This document shows, piece after piece, positions 12,981 to 27,211 of a stretch of DNA of 64,000 nt; positions within the stretch are counted from its first letter, which is position 1, and every line of letters begins with the position of its first letter. The notes beneath the pieces were generated by a model, which had not been told where the DNA came from, did no database searches, and saw only the letters and a list, made by a program, of their open reading frames with translations. The stretch is from Camarhynchus parvulus (Eukaryota; Chordata; Aves; Passeriformes; Thraupidae). The DNA lies in the NCBI RefSeq assembly GCF_901933205.1, contig NC_044601.1, positions 44,551,376-44,615,375 of the forward strand. Reading direction: 5' to 3'. The translations under genes were made by a program, and so were the position numbers.

Positions 12981-15900
12981 AGACTAGCTATTTATTGTGC
13001 AGTGTGTTCTAAAGGCAGGAAAAAATAAGAATGTCTTAGTAAAAGATATTCTGTATCTCAGAGGCAACACGAACAGCCATATGATGTGGTAGTTTCTATA
13101 GTGACTACTTGCTTTCCTTTGAAAGTTTGCTAAGCAATCAGACAAAACCAGAGCAACTGGCTGTGCTGCTGTGTAATTATTCCCCCCCATCATCCCCCAG
13201 AAATACTGAATACACAGCTTTTCTACGCTTGAATTGGAAATGCCCCTCCCTATAAAATAGCCTTTGTTGCATGAGAGAAAGGAGGGGGAGGCATCAGGAA
13301 CAGCCCAGTGGTGCTGTGTTGAGCAGAAAAGTAGTCACGTTGCTGGACTGGCTTCTGGCTCGCAGTCCGGCATCTGGCTAGCTGCAGCGGGACCCTGGTG
13401 GGAGCACAGCCCGCTGGGCATGCCATCCCTTCCCACGGGGCACCACTGCCATCTCAGCCACACATTACCCAGCAGAGTAATGTAAACACCACCAGCAGAA
13501 GCACAGTGTTACACTCGGGCTTCCTGAAAAACCTGTGGACTGACACAGAGCACAGTTACTGACCAAGAGAGAGAGATACGTTCTGGTAGTTTAAAGGAAA
13601 AATAAAAGATTGTGGTTTTTCCTGTTTTTTTTTCCTAAGCCCTTTGTTCTCTTCCAGCATGTTTGCCCTAGTTTAATTTGATAGGTGTTTAACAGCAACA
13701 CTTTTCTGCTCTGCGATATGAGCGCTTCTACGGTAGAGCACTGAGTTAAATCACATTCTTGACTCCTTCTGTAAGTTTTCAGCTGACTTTTATGAATGCC
13801 TGGTTGAACTCTAATTCCCAGAGAACAGAGAATCAGAGCCAGGCTCAGCAGAAGTCTAATTCTTTTCCCCTCCAGCAGCTGCTCCTTTATTAGTAGTGTT
13901 CCCCTTGATGTTGTCTCTCTACACTTCAAGACCCACCAGACAATTCCCTGTGGCTGATTGACAAGAAGCCCTTTAGTCATTGGGAAAAAACCCAAAATAC
14001 TTGGTCTCCAAAGAAATATGACTCACCTGACAGCACAGACTGCAGTAGTACTGAGTTTAACCTCCCTTCTAGAGCAATACTCTTCCAAATATGTCCTGGG
14101 TAGTAGAGTAAACAATTCAGCAGTGTATGATTTACTTTATTTTTTTCAGTGCTCCTTCTTCTTCCAGAATGGTAGTGACACAATCCTTACTTCCTATCCT
14201 TGAGCTTCTCAGTAAAATTTTCCCCTTCTTCCTGAATTCTGGATTTATGACAAACATTTTGAGAATTCAGTGCTTATAACTGAGACATGTTGACTAGACC
14301 ATCAATTACGTGGCCCTGTTCTCCTGTGTTTAGGGCTTCATGGCTTTTCTGGATGAATACAGTTTGTTATTAAAAGCTTGGGAGATGATTTTATTTGGAG
14401 AAGGATGCTTTGGGTATCAAACCTTTGAATTTGACAATTGTTCTCTTCAAATACCATAAAAACAAAGTGAAATTGCACAGAAAATTAGCACAACGGTAAA
14501 GAGTGTACTCCAAGCAACAGTCAGAGAAAAACATCTGCGTACCTTTGTTAGTGGTACCTTAAAAAATAAGTTGGCACACTGACTGTGAACTGTTCTTGAT
14601 ATAATTAATTTTATTTTTGCTGAATAATGTTCTGGTACTAAAATGAAGTACAAGTATGCTGTGACTTTGGAAGGACAATCATGGTTTTGATGTATTAATA
14701 TTCTAATACTGAGTAAGACAAAAGCTTTGAAAAGGAAAAAGGGTTATTGCAGGATGAGTTTTTGGCAAGAGAAATATTATCAAAATTGTTGTTCTTAACA
14801 TACTCTGAACTTAGATAATATTTTAATTAAAAGAAAAAAACATGTGCTAGCAAGGTAGGCCTTAACTGCCTTTAAGCTGAGGAGATTGAGTTGTGAATGA
14901 GATTATGGTCTCAGTAATCCATTTTCAGTCTGATGTAATATTTTGCTTCTGCACCTGAGACGAATCCAGCTGTTCTAGACACACTTCATAAAGAAACACC
15001 GTAAATTAACATGGTGTCCACACATAAATACTGAAGAATCAGTGACAAGCTGATAAGAATAGCGGTTGCAGCAGTGCTCCAGAAATTAGGAAAGCTGATT
15101 TTAATATCTTACTCTACCATAGACTGTCTCTGAGACCTTGAACAGAACCTGTAACCTGGGTCAACATGAAGTGATCTGTGGTACATTGTCTGAGCTGCAA
15201 CACCCTCACTGCCATCCATAGGGCAAGGTCCAAAGCTACTCTGGCATAAGGTAATTTATATTTGAATGGCTTATCACCTTCTCAGTGAGGAATATCCCTT
15301 ATGGGTAAGAACAATAGTGTTCATGGCTGAGATTCTCTGTATTTGTCAAAGCTGACCTCATTTCCTCCTGTGGGATCAGAATCAAGGTAATGCAAGCTGG
15401 CTTTGAAAGTCTAGCTTTACAATGTCATTTGAACATTACTGCTAGCATCAACTAGTTTTTTTGCAAGAGCAACAGAAAATGCCATTCACATGATTTCAGT
15501 GATTTCTATATTGTTGTTGCCAGAATGTTGGGAGAATAGAAATAAATAATTTCATAGAAATGAAATTTAGTTTACTACCTGTCAGGATTTGTTTACAGAT
15601 TGTAAGTGGATATGCTAAAGAAGAGGTCAGCTGTGTGATTTATTGAAATGTTTATCACCTCAGCCGACTTCACCTGACCACAGATGCATTTGTGAGATTT
15701 ACATGCAGGCTGGAGAGGAGCTTGGAGAAATCTTGCATTTTTTTATGCACACACAGGGGTTTGTGTGAAACAGTATGATTGTTTCAGAGATCCACCTCCT
15801 GATACATATCCAGTCTTCTCAGGAGACAAGAGCAGTTGACAGACCTTGCTGCTGTGACTCATGTGACAGCTCTGTAACCCCATGCTTTCCACAACCTGGG

Positions 15901-17139
15901 AGTGAGCTGTCACTCCAGCATCTTCTGTGCTTGTGAGGAGTTGGGTTTCCTGGCTTCTTTCGTCCCAGGCCACAGCCTGAGTCCTTCTCAGGTAGTGTAG
16001 TGCTGTCACCTTCTAGTCCCAGCCACATGGTGGGCTGGGTTCATTTTGACCCTTGTTATTTGACCCTGGCTGTGCTGATTAGAAATGCATCTACTTATTT
16101 CTAACAGGTAAGGAAGGACCGTCTCCCAAGGTCACGGGTCTGCCTCATTCCCCCCCAGGGTAATGGATCTCCCTTTACATTTTCACTTCTTTCATGCTTC
16201 ATTTTGCACATACAAGTGCATACTTGCAATCAAAGTTCAGTTATTTCCCTGTTGCAGAATTGAATTTTAAATTGCCTGCAAGATTTTTTCATCATCTGAA
16301 ATCAGAAGAAAGTAAAAATTATAACAAGATTTTTCAACTTATTAAATACACCTCTGCATGTCACCCAGTGCAAATATGGCCTTTCACCAGGGGCAGTAAG
16401 TTTGCAGTGACCTAACCAGAAGGTCAGATGGGATGCAAACCAGGCAGCGCTTGCTTCAGACAAGGGCAGATGAAGGTTGTATACACTCTCTTGACTCATT
16501 TATATCTGGCACCGGGGAGGAGGATTCATTATAAGAGTGCTTTTCTGAGATGCAGGTGAGCTGTTTGGGCCCCTCTGAGGTAATTGCTGTACCACATTGT
16601 ATGTCCCTGGAAGAAGCCTGAGGGCTAAGAGTCATCAAATGATAAACTGACAAGAGATAGGAGGCACAGTCACTGCTGTGAATGTGTAGGTTGTAGGATA
16701 TGGAACTGGCCTGCAGGTACAAGTACCCAAAGGTATCATGTCCCAGAGCTCTCTTTCCTGAAGTATCACAAGAAAATCTGATACACCTGTTATTAAAGGG
16801 ACACACAGGATTATAAAATACCCTGGTTGCCACAACATTTTCCTCACACAAGTGATTAAAATGCACCATCCAGAAAACAATTTAATACTTAGCATCAGAA
16901 AACAGGAAAGCAGCAGTAATTTTCTTAGATCAGATGGAAAGATGCAACTGAAAGTATCCTGGTAACATAAGAGGAAATTCCCAAATTCTTAAAGAGACAT
17001 TATTTGTCTCAGATGGTAATACTGCCAAAATTTTTTAACACACTCAATTAGCAAGAGTATTTTATAGCTAACTTGCTCTCTGTTGATACTTAAATTTTCT
17101 GAACAATGATGCAGTATTGTTAGGTGTTGTTGGAGATAT

Positions 17140-17240
17140 TAAAAGTTCACCTGGACATGCTCCAGGGAAACATGCTGCCCCTGACCCTGCTGGATCAGGA
17201 CTAGAGGGCCAGCTAGTCCATAGAATTTTGTGATTCCTTT
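17140..17240 (+). mobile_element. Probable CR1 LINE 3' remnant
   Basis: 'cacctggacatgctccaggg', then 'ctgctggatcaggactagag' and a terminal 'tagaattttgtgattcc' follow the order of the last 100 bases of CR1, with heavy decay. It is too short and diverged to be certain. Confidence 0.6.
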
Positions 17241-19799
17241 TTGCCTAGTGCTAAAGCTGCTATTAACTACTCTAATTCCCTTTCTTCCCTTGTCCCCCCC
17301 CTTCCCAAAATAAACAGATTTGATAGTCCCATCTATCTTCTGGGTTTAGTGAGCAATTATAAATTAAATAGAAATTTTGAAGAGGAATAAATAACATTTT
17401 AATCTTAAAAATGTAGGGCTTGGAAATAAAACCAAGGCTGAAAACCGTAGGTTAAAGCAAAAAGACTCAAAATGAGATTAATTATTCATTGAGAAACGCA
17501 CCAGAACATTTGAACGCTAAGTCAGGGGAAAATGAGACAGCATGAGATGGACCTGGTTGGTAAAGCTGAGGCCAGATGTTTGGGTTTTTTAAAGAAAGGC
17601 AATGTTTCCTCGTAGACAGAGAGCATCTCACTGAGCCCCAGCCATCTGCTTTGTTTGTTGCTATCCCAGCTTTTGAGACACAGATCTAACTGCTTTGTTC
17701 CTTCTTATCAACTTGTCAGACTGGCTACATCCAGGCATGGGGGAAAACCCTCATGGCATGGCATCAGGGATCCAGGGTAGGTTGATCTGGTTGACCCTTG
17801 AAGCAACAAAACTGATGTTGGGTGCAGGGGTCTTCCCTCTCAGTAAAGGCCTCACTGGGATGGCTGGAGAAAGAAAAGGTGAGTCCCACCATGCCATCCT
17901 TTAATGTGAGTTAATTGCATTGTTGATCTGCTCAGTGCTGCTTGCCAGCACTCAGTTAGGATTGGTTGTGACTGTATTATGCCCGGTCTTAGCCCAGGTG
18001 ATAAAGGCAACCAAGAGTAAAACCAAACATTGCCTTTAATTCAGCATTTTCAGCTGTCAAAAGAATCTATGATTCCTCATTGGTAGGTGCTGATTATAGG
18101 ACTAGCAAAGGAATAGATTGCACAGGATTTCTAAGGAATTTCCTGATTGCAAGATAGGCAAATTGTCATGGAACCGCTTCTGAAGTTACCAGGACCAAAG
18201 GAGCTGAGGTTAAATATTTAACTTCTTGCTGATGGTACTGGCAATATGTGAGATTTGTCATTTTCCTTGTGCTAAGAATAAAATACAAGTGGCTCTAACA
18301 GTCTTGATTAAAACCTCACCCAGAAGCAGGTTCAGACACTTGAATTTGTGATTTCTTCCTGTCCAATCTCTCTGAAAGGCCACCTGTTCTTTTATCATTT
18401 CTCAGTTTTCCAGGATATTTTGGCTGTGTTGCCCAAATGAGAAATGTCTTTACATGAATCTTCTGTATACTGAAAAGAGGCAGAACTGAAGTAGCTGTAG
18501 TAACTGTAGGAAAACTTCATCTCCACTCACTGGAAATAGATCCATGACCTGGAATAAATGCTGCACAGAATAAAATTTCTGTGATAAGCTGTCTGCAGCA
18601 AATAGGCAGCAACAAGTCTAATGCAGCAGTATTCCTTGCAATGAGATTTTGTTGTGACCAGATGTCCATGATAGTGATTTTACAATGAAGAATATGCAGG
18701 AGGAGGACAAAAATCAAAATGGCATTCTGTTATTCTTGATATTTTCAAGATATTTGCACGGAGAAAAATATTTGTGGGAATTGAAATAGGAAACTCTGAA
18801 ATGCATTATTAAATTTTAAAAATCAACACTAATAAAATAGAGGAATGCTAAAAGGGATCACACATGTGATTGATGCAGGCCCGGCACACCTCAATTCTAT
18901 TAAGACAGCAAGATGACTGGTAGACTTGAAACACTCTGCCAATGCCGCTTTAATTAACTTGCCAAATCCAGCCCTTCTCTTGCTCTGGCATCTGTGCCTA
19001 GTCCAGTAGCCAGAGAGTGGACGCTGCTGCCATGGGAAGAGCAATGCTGGAGGGTACTGTGAGAACTTGGTTTGTGACCATTCCTGCTGCACAGCAAAAT
19101 TTCCTGCTTCCCTCTGAAGAGATGGCTAGAAAGTGGAGGGGAGGCAGAGAAAACCCTCATCTGTTCTGATAGCAAGATTTATTGATTCTTCAGAATATTG
19201 CATTTTACAGTGATCTGCCTTTTCAGTTAATGCAACTTGAACCTGAACCTGGAAAATTTATTATGCTTTTTTAGATCAATACAAGCCTGTCCAGAAGTAC
19301 ATCATATATGCAGTGACAAAAAAATGAAGGTATTTCAGTTGCAGAGCAAGGAATAATAAATATGCTTTGGAGATGAAGTCTGATTTTGCTATGGAGTGAT
19401 CCAGCTGTTTGAGACAGATCGCAAGAAGAGATCACAAAATATGCTATAGCCTACAAGTAATCTTGTGTAACTGCAGAAAAAATTTTGAATGAGAACAACA
19501 CTGAAAAATCATCCTTTAAAAAAAAAAAATCTACATCATTCCTAAGGGAAGACAAGCATCGGTCCTAATAGCACAGCTGACTTCTGAGAAAGAAATTTCC
19601 ACATAAACATAAAATTTTCCACATAAAACACATTTTAGAAATCCTGTCCACTACTTTTACATTAATTGATCTTTGACAGTGGGCCAGTGTGGGTCACTCG
19701 CCTAGACTCTATCATGCTCAAGACTATAGCTCATGATCTGAGAGGCAAGGATACCTGTGCCTTCAAGGCGAGTTATATCATAATTGTTTCTTATGTTTT
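17241..19799. other. Intergenic DNA, nothing recognised
   Basis: AT-rich unique-looking sequence between a CR1 remnant and the 19.8-kb CR1. The open frames are under 90 codons and unremarkable. Confidence 0.7.
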
Positions 19800-20360
19800 G
19801 TGGTGTTTTCTTCTTTTAAGGAGTGGGGTTCAGATGATAGCATCTCCTGAGATGTCCTGCAGATTGTGTGCAGTGTTAGTTACCACAATATTAAAGACAT
19901 TAAGCTGTTAGAGAGCATCCAAAGGAGTGTCATGAGCACCATGAAGGGCCTTGAGGTAAATTTGAATGAGGAGCAGCTGAGGTTACCTGGCTTGTTCAGC
20001 CTAGAGGAGGCTGAGGGGAGACCTCACTGCAGTTACAGCTTCCTCAGGAGGGGAAGAGGATGGACAGGCACTGATCTCTTCTCTGTGGTGACCAGTGACA
20101 GGACCCAAGGGAATGGTCTGAATTTGTGTCAGGGGAGGTTTAGGTTGGATATCAGGAAAAGGTTCTTCAACCAGAGGGTGGCTGGGCACTGGTAAAGGCT
20201 CCCCAGGGCAGTGGTCACAGCACCAAACTTGACAGAGTTCAAGAAGTGTTTGGGCAATGCTCTCAGGCATGTGGTGTGACTCTTGGGGATGGTCCTGGGC
20301 AGGGCCAGGAGTTGGACCTTGTGGATCCCTTCCAATTCTGCATATTCTATGATTCTGTGA
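19800..20360 (+). mobile_element. CR1 LINE, 5'-truncated, 3' end
   Basis: The sequence follows the 3' portion of avian CR1. In order it shows the GAGCAGCTGAGG segment, GGGGAGACCTCA, the segment ending AGGTTTAGGTTGGATATCAGGA, a GGTTCTTCAACCAGAGGGTGG-like stretch, and the terminal 'tattctatgattctgtg' repeat near 20,340-20,358. It is 5'-truncated, as almost all CR1 copies are, and has no intact reverse transcriptase. The left boundary is approximate. Confidence 0.92.
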
Positions 20361-20489
20361 AAAATTGTGTATATGCACCCCTTCAGTACTTAAAATAGTT
20401 TTATACAAAAAATTGAGAGATTTCTTTTTTTTACATGGGCAGTAAGAGGAATAATAAGACAAAGAAGAATTATTTTAAATTAAAAGAAT

Positions 20490-20717
20490 GGAAATTTGGA
20501 TTAGATGTCAGGGGGAAATTCTTTGGTGTGAATATGGTGAAGCATGGCAATAGTTTGCACAGAGACATTGTGAATGCTGCATCCCTAGCAGTGTTCAAGG
20601 CCAGGCTGGATGGAGCTCTGAGCATTCTAATCTACTGGAAAGAGACTCTGCCTGTTGCAGGGGTATTCCAACTAGATGATCTTTAAGGCCCATTCTAACC
20701 CAAACTGTTCTAAAATT
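20490..20717 (+). mobile_element. CR1 LINE 3' fragment
   Basis: A second CR1 tail in the same orientation, about 130 bases after the previous one. The diagnostic stretch GTTCAAGGCCAGGCTGGATGG is at about 20,592, followed by 'aactagatgatctttaagg' and a decayed terminal 'ctgttctaaaattc'. It differs from the first copy in its middle part, so this is a separate insertion from another CR1 subfamily rather than a duplication. Confidence 0.88.
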
Positions 20718-21436
20718 CCCAAGGGCTCCATACTTTTCTCTGAGTTCAATTCTTTTGTTTCCTCTCTCTCCCCACCCCTGCTTAACCTTGATCGGCTGGA
20801 TTACTTGGGGCCTCTAGTAAACTCTGGTAAGCATGGATTGTTTGTTTTCCTAGGGTGCCAAATTAACTCTGAGTTGTATAGATGACACTTCATTCCCTGT
20901 GGTTCTTGATTTTTTTCTCTTGAAATGTGTTCCAAACATACTGTCAAGCCCTCAAAGCCCTCTAATAAAGATGCTGCTGTTCTGACCACTGCCAAGGTCA
21001 TTAGAACTTGTATGAATTGTCAGTAATTGGCATATAACTAGCAGGACAACCTAAGTACCAGTTCAGTAGCCAGGTATATATAACAGAGCCTATACCACTG
21101 ACTTTTGGCCCATTTTTCATGTTTCAGCCCTTTGCCAGTCTTGAATGCTGTGCCCATTTAGGGGAAGCCATTACAAGATTCCCATTCTACTGCACCCAGA
21201 GGAATGAAGATATCCATCTGTGGTCTGTGATGGGGGAAAGTACACATGAACTTGCCACTACACTCTTGCAGAGCATTGGCAGTGGGGTGGTGGGTAATAA
21301 GAAGAAGATTTTCTTTGCCTTCCACGAATTACTAAATCCTGTTTCAGGTTCCAACTAAAATCCTGAAAAACTAGATGGTGCTCTCAGGTAGAACTTCCTT
21401 AGCTCCAAGTCTGGGTGTGAAGAGACCCTCTTAGGA

Positions 21437-21472
21437 ATATCTGCAGCAATATCTGCAGCAATATCTGCAGCA
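21437..21472 (+). repeat. Three tandem copies of a 12-base unit
   Basis: ATATCTGCAGCA is repeated three times exactly, with no spacing. It is a small minisatellite-type repeat, likely length-polymorphic. Confidence 0.95.
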
Positions 21473-24400
21473 ACAGCATGCAAGTAGTCTCATGTTCATC
21501 CCATTCTCCTCCTGATTAATCCTTCCCTTTGTCAGAGGCACTGGTGCAAAGCTCATCCTGCCCCTCTATGAACACAAGATGCATGCATTTTTTAGATTAC
21601 AGCATTCTTTATGCTGCTGGTAAACAATGCAGATGCAAGATGCTGATTGGCTAGTGTTTAATGAATTGTTGAAATTAAAGCGAAACGGGTTTTTGCCTCT
21701 GTTTTGTAACATGCCATGTCCCAGCATTGCAGTGTGGACCTTGCTGCCAAACACTGCTGAGTTCTGGAACTCACCCAGTCCCCATCTGGCTTCTGAAACA
21801 CGTCATGCAAGTACCTAGGGCCCACTGAGGAGAACTGTGAGATACTGAGAGCAGTAAAGATATGACAAAAATGACAGAAATGCTTATAGAAGACACAACA
21901 AAAAAATGTATTAGGGAAGCACCAAGAGAGTAATTAATAACAGGCCTTTTTTTTTGTATATTGGTGATGAAATGTGCCTGGTAATCCAAAGGCAAGTAAG
22001 GGTCCTTGCCTTAGAAGAATAAACTTCTAATCCCAGGCACTTCATAGTTTTCCATCACTGCTTTCCCGATACAGTTGCAATGGATGCAAAGCATTTCACA
22101 GATGCCAAGCCCCTGTGATTCAACCCTTTCGCCTGACATTCTGCAAACAAATGGTTCATTTTCAACAAAGGTCATAAGTTAAAGGGAAGCAGGAGAGCTA
22201 TAAAATGAAAATGTATGCTATCTGAAACACTCTGACAGAAGCAATATAGAGCAGATATTGGTAGTGCAATGCAAACACTGGATGCAAGTCCAGTAACAAA
22301 GCTAGAAAAACAGCATTTCAGCCAGCAAAACCCTGAAAGAAGAACTGTAAGTCTGAAAAAGGGTTTTAAGTTTGCCAGCCTCTGTTTTGCCCCAGTGGTT
22401 TGAAATTGCAGCAGCGGGGGTTCTTGTTTACAAAGGACATCTTTCATCTCCATGCTGCCAGAGACAGTGAAAGGCACCACACACTCATTTTTTGTCATGG
22501 ACACTCTGAACAGTGAGGCAAATCAGAAGGGAAGGTGTAGCAAGGGTCTTTGTGAAAGTAAGGGTGAAATGCTATGGGATAATAGGTAGTGAGCCGAAAA
22601 TGAGCTTTCAGGCTACTCTTTACACAGCCAGACCCACTGCATTTGTTGCTGCTTTGTGATGGAGTGGTATTTCCCCAGGGAATATCACATGTATGTGTAT
22701 GCATGTGTGTGCCCTTGCTTTTCTTATTCAGCTTTCTCAGGAGCAGCCCACAGATGACAGCTGAAAGGCCCTGGGTGTAGGTCCTGATTAGTGTCCCAGT
22801 TTTAACTGGGGATACTCACTTGCCAAGGCTGGAGTTTATTTAAAACTTTATTGAGGGGTTACTTGCTGTTTATTAGAAGTTATTTGCTGTTTTTTAAAGG
22901 TTAGACACCATGAAGTGTGCATATAGACTCAGCTGAAAAAGTTTAGTGCAGAATTATTAGTTGTCCTTGGTCTGTAAAAGAATGTTGGCATATCTTCAGT
23001 TTTACTTCTCCAAATGAATGGTAATTATGTTTGCTGTGTTTCAGTTGGGATTAGTAATACTTTGTGTTTTCATCCCAAATCAATCTGAATTAGCTTCATT
23101 CTCTCAGTGATTAAACAATTGCCCCATTTCAATAGTGTCACTTATTGCTTATATACTGGATGAAAACAGAGCCTCCCCCCTTCTTATTTTTGCACATTTC
23201 TGCCTCTGAGTCTGAGCTGGTGAGTGGAAAAGGTCAAAATGCCAGCAAGATTCAAACTGGTATTTGAGTTCAAAGGTACATATGCTAAACCTTCCTTTAT
23301 ATTGCTTTCATACAGAATTAGCATTTCTGTATGTATGCAAAGATGAACTAGGAAGTATATGTCAAAGAATGTATGAACTTGAATGAATGGATGAATACCC
23401 ACTTGCGTGCATAAAACATCTGTGTGTTTCACAAACAGTTTTAGAGGCAGGAGTTTAAAAACCAGTAGTGAAAATAGAACCTTAAGGTAGGCGGAAGCAG
23501 CAAGAGGATGGAGACAACCTAATGTGATGACTAAAAAGAACTGTAGAGCTGTCATGAAACAATATCTATGGTACCAAAGCTGACTTTCATCAGGGTGAGT
23601 GATAGCAAAATTACCATGAGTGGTTCAGTGTGTAATGAATTTCAGGTTTTTAATGCTGCATCAGTGATGGAGTATATTATTACATGGCCAAAGGGGGTTG
23701 ATATGAACACTTATTAAGTCTAATGACCCTTCAAGCAAATTCAGTATTAGAGCTGCAACGTGCCAAATCTGTCACTGAGTGTTACGCTAATCTCCCACTG
23801 ACTTTTGTGGCAGTTTCCCTTTCAAAGTGATGGCAAAAGGCCAAGGGCTCTGAGGAGGGTGGCAATGTCCCAAAAAACAACGTAAATGGAAAAAATAGGA
23901 AAATTTTGTTTACAATGTACTTTAGGCATGTTGGGATTCAAATTGTTCTGCTACCTTTTAATGTGTCTTGTGAGGCATACTCTTGGAAATACTTCAGTTG
24001 TAAGACTCTCCAACAATAGAAAGTGAGCAAATCAAAGATTCTGGGAGATGACACAAAACATATTGATGGAAAAAGAAATTAGGACACCAAAAGTTAAGTG
24101 CAATACTTCTGAAATGAGATGGAGGAGCATCTGAGAAAACTTTAGAGGGTAGGGCAAGAAATAGGAATCATTCTTTTGTTACTGCATCCAGGCACTGAGT
24201 GAAAACTGCCTGGGCAGTGCCTGCTCTGAACTTTTACAACACAAAATCCCTTACCTTGGAAAATGCTATAGCATCATGCTTAAGATCCTCCTATTTCATT
24301 GTTTTGTTTTTGAAGCTTGTCCTGAGATACTAATTATCTATTGGTTTTGTTTCCGTTGCCTTGATTAGCTGATTCAGTAGAGCTCAGGTGCCCTCTCACA

Positions 24401-27196
24401 CATCATGCTTGGGTGGAGGGCATTGTTTCATTACAGATCCACTGTGACTTGCAGTTTCCTATTTTCTTGCATTGCTTCTGAGGACTGTGTAGCTGATTAT
24501 TTAAGTGCCCTCTTATTAGCAAACATTCTCTTGTGTTAAGCAAACAGACATCAGCTTTATTAAATATAAATTGCTCCATAAATTTTGGTAATTAGAAAGC
24601 CATTAGAAAGCATAGACAGGAAAAAAAGTATGTTAAAAAGCTCATTTAGCAAAATGGGAATATTATAAGAATCATTACAAAATGAGGAGAAGAGGTTTGA
24701 TCAGTTTTGAAAGTCCCTGTTTGACTGAAAACTAATGTTTTTGTTCTTACATTCTTTCTAGAGTAAATATGCAAATAAATAGATAGTGATTGGAAATTAT
24801 GGTGAAGACACTTTAAAGCGTCTAGTTACAAAAGAGAACAGAGGGAGGAGACAAAAGTGCTGAGAGGATATGATAGATGGATTGAACAAAATTTAACGAA
24901 CACAGCCAGCCAGAAGAAAACAGCAGAGATGAGAAAGGTGGCACTTATCAAACCTGAGGCTTTCCTGCAGGCAGAGACCAGCTAGGAGGCTGCTGGAGCA
25001 GAGGGGGTGGTCCCTGCAATGCATCACAGAGCTCACCTACTTATGTATATGTGAGCGATGAATTCTGCTCCTCTCTGTTGTTAAGTGAGGAACAAGGGCA
25101 CCAGCTCTCACCTGAAATGCACACAGGCCTGTGCAGATATTGTGTCTCTGGTGGTCTTTCAGATCTTAATATTTTTCCCACCCAGGATTTTAAATGAGAT
25201 TTTTTTGGATATGGAAGAATACCTTAGGGAGTGAATAGTGTCAGGGGCAGGACACCTTTGATTCTAATAACAGAAAAAGTGGAAGCAGCATCTTTGTGAC
25301 CTTACATTTGTGGGACCTTTGTGTAGCCAAAAGGGTTCTTGTGGTGTATAAATTAGTAGTGAAACATATAGATGGGGCCATTTCTGAAATGTAATAAAAA
25401 TAGGGGGCCTGAATTATCCAGCTCTGTGTTTTGCTTTTGAAGCTCATTGCAAATCATTGTGTTTGCTTAGGAAAGCCTAAAGCTATGAAAATGCAAATGG
25501 GGAGCTAGGATAACACATACTCTTGAAAACCATTCACTTTCACTGCTCCTACGCAATTGGAGACAAATCTGGGCTACCAAGTTTGGTTATCTGCAGGACC
25601 AAGAGATCCTAACATGCTTGTGATCTTTCCAGCTCATTAATGTTTTAGAGGATGCTTCTCTGTGCTTGGAAGAGAATAGCCTTTATAAAAGCTTGGTGGG
25701 GTGATAGAGATGTGTGGCTTGGCAGAGGGCAAACTGACTGTTCAGGGTAGGACAAGCCCTTTCTTCTGGAAGCCAGCTGCCCAAGAAGCCATAAGCCTAG
25801 CTCCTCCTGGGAGAATAGTATGAGTCCAGTTCCGATGTCTGAAAATAGGAGCTGTAAAAGAGGAAAAATTGCATATTCTGTTACATTTTTAGTCACCATT
25901 TTATTTTAAGCAGCTACTAGAAAATATAATTTGAGGGGTTACTCAATGCATTTGTTCTCTTCTAACACAAATCCAAATAAATAACTCATGCATTAAATAT
26001 ATTAAGACTTTAAAATTTTCAATTAATCCTGTGAAAATTGTATTTCCCTATAGATAAGCTGTTTATTATAATAATTAATAACAAATTTGCTGAAACCAGA
26101 GATTGGATTTTTATTACTCCCTTTCTCTCATGGATGACCAGATATACACTTTTAAAATACCTCTCAAATACTGTTATTCCTATTAAACTTTTACGTGTAG
26201 ATGAATACATTTAGAAAAATGTGGTGTGTGTTGGTATACTTGTGCGCACACATAGAGACAGCACATGCATGCAGATACACATATTAGTTTCTCTACGTAG
26301 CACATATATAAAAATATACATAAAGAACCATGGTGCAAGTGTACATTGTTTATCTTTAGCAAGGCTAAAACAAAGGCACCTGATTGGACAGAGAGAGAAC
26401 CACGAACAAACTACAGTACAGGAAGCAGCAGTTTCATCCACATGCATCAGGCAAATTCTCGCTCCTTTTTGGAACACAGTGCTGTCTTAAACATGCAGGT
26501 TAGGAGGAGGCAGATGGTGAGTTAAATTGAGATTAAACACAGCTAATCTACATGAACACCCTCTCAGGTTACCCTTGCTTTCTTCTCTTCCTCATGCATC
26601 TATTTGTTCGGGGCAATTGTTTAATTCTATTATTGGCAGAAATATGTTGGCCTTGAATACCGCACAGCTCATGCTTTTGTAGGAAGAGCCAGGACCGAGC
26701 CAGAGAAAGACATTTTCATCTATGTGAAGTAGTCACTGTTCTTTTCTTTCAGATTTCTGCCACATCCACCACCAAATCATTTACCCTGGAAGTGAGCTAG
26801 TGGGTAATAAAAAAACAGAAATTAATAATTATATTAATCATAAAGTGTACTTGTGTGTATAATGAAGTAAAACTGAATAATTCAACAAGAACCTTTTTTT
26901 TCCCAAGGAAGCTACATGCCTCTAGCTGGGTGGAATGTAAACAAAGGTTTGTGACCTCTGTGTGAGAGTTTCCCTGCTCAATGTAGTACAATGTAAACCA
27001 TATTTTCTTTATCCTGGCAGACTTTCTTGAAGACTGGGAAATTAAAAGGTTTATGATTTTGGGGTGGCTATGAACAGGAATTTTTTATTCCCAGTTCTTT
27101 TGCAACAGATGTATTCTCTGAACTTTCCCAGACCATGGGGTGGGCAGCATCCCCACAAATATACACATTAAACTAGGACCTGGCTTCATGCCTTCC

Positions 27197-27211
27197 AAAA
27201 AAAAAAAAAAA
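27197..27211. repeat. 15-base A homopolymer
   Basis: An uninterrupted A run inside intergenic sequence. The plus-strand open frame that crosses it is not a credible gene. Confidence 0.9.

Larger units (their letters stand above)
1..17139. other. Intergenic DNA, no gene recognised
   Basis: Apart from the short repeats listed separately, I see no exon, RNA gene or nameable mobile element. The two longest open frames, minus-strand 9,644-10,240 (198 codons) and 11,384-12,037 (217 codons), have Ser/Leu/Gln-rich or mixed translations without any domain I know. They lie in locally GC-richer patches, where long frames arise by chance. In mammals the gene upstream of MAP1B is CARTPT; no part of it is visible here. 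Confidence 0.7.

Noticed and set aside
20001..20462. A 153-codon minus-strand frame
   Set aside because: It lies almost wholly inside a plus-strand CR1 LINE tail and reads the repeat backwards.
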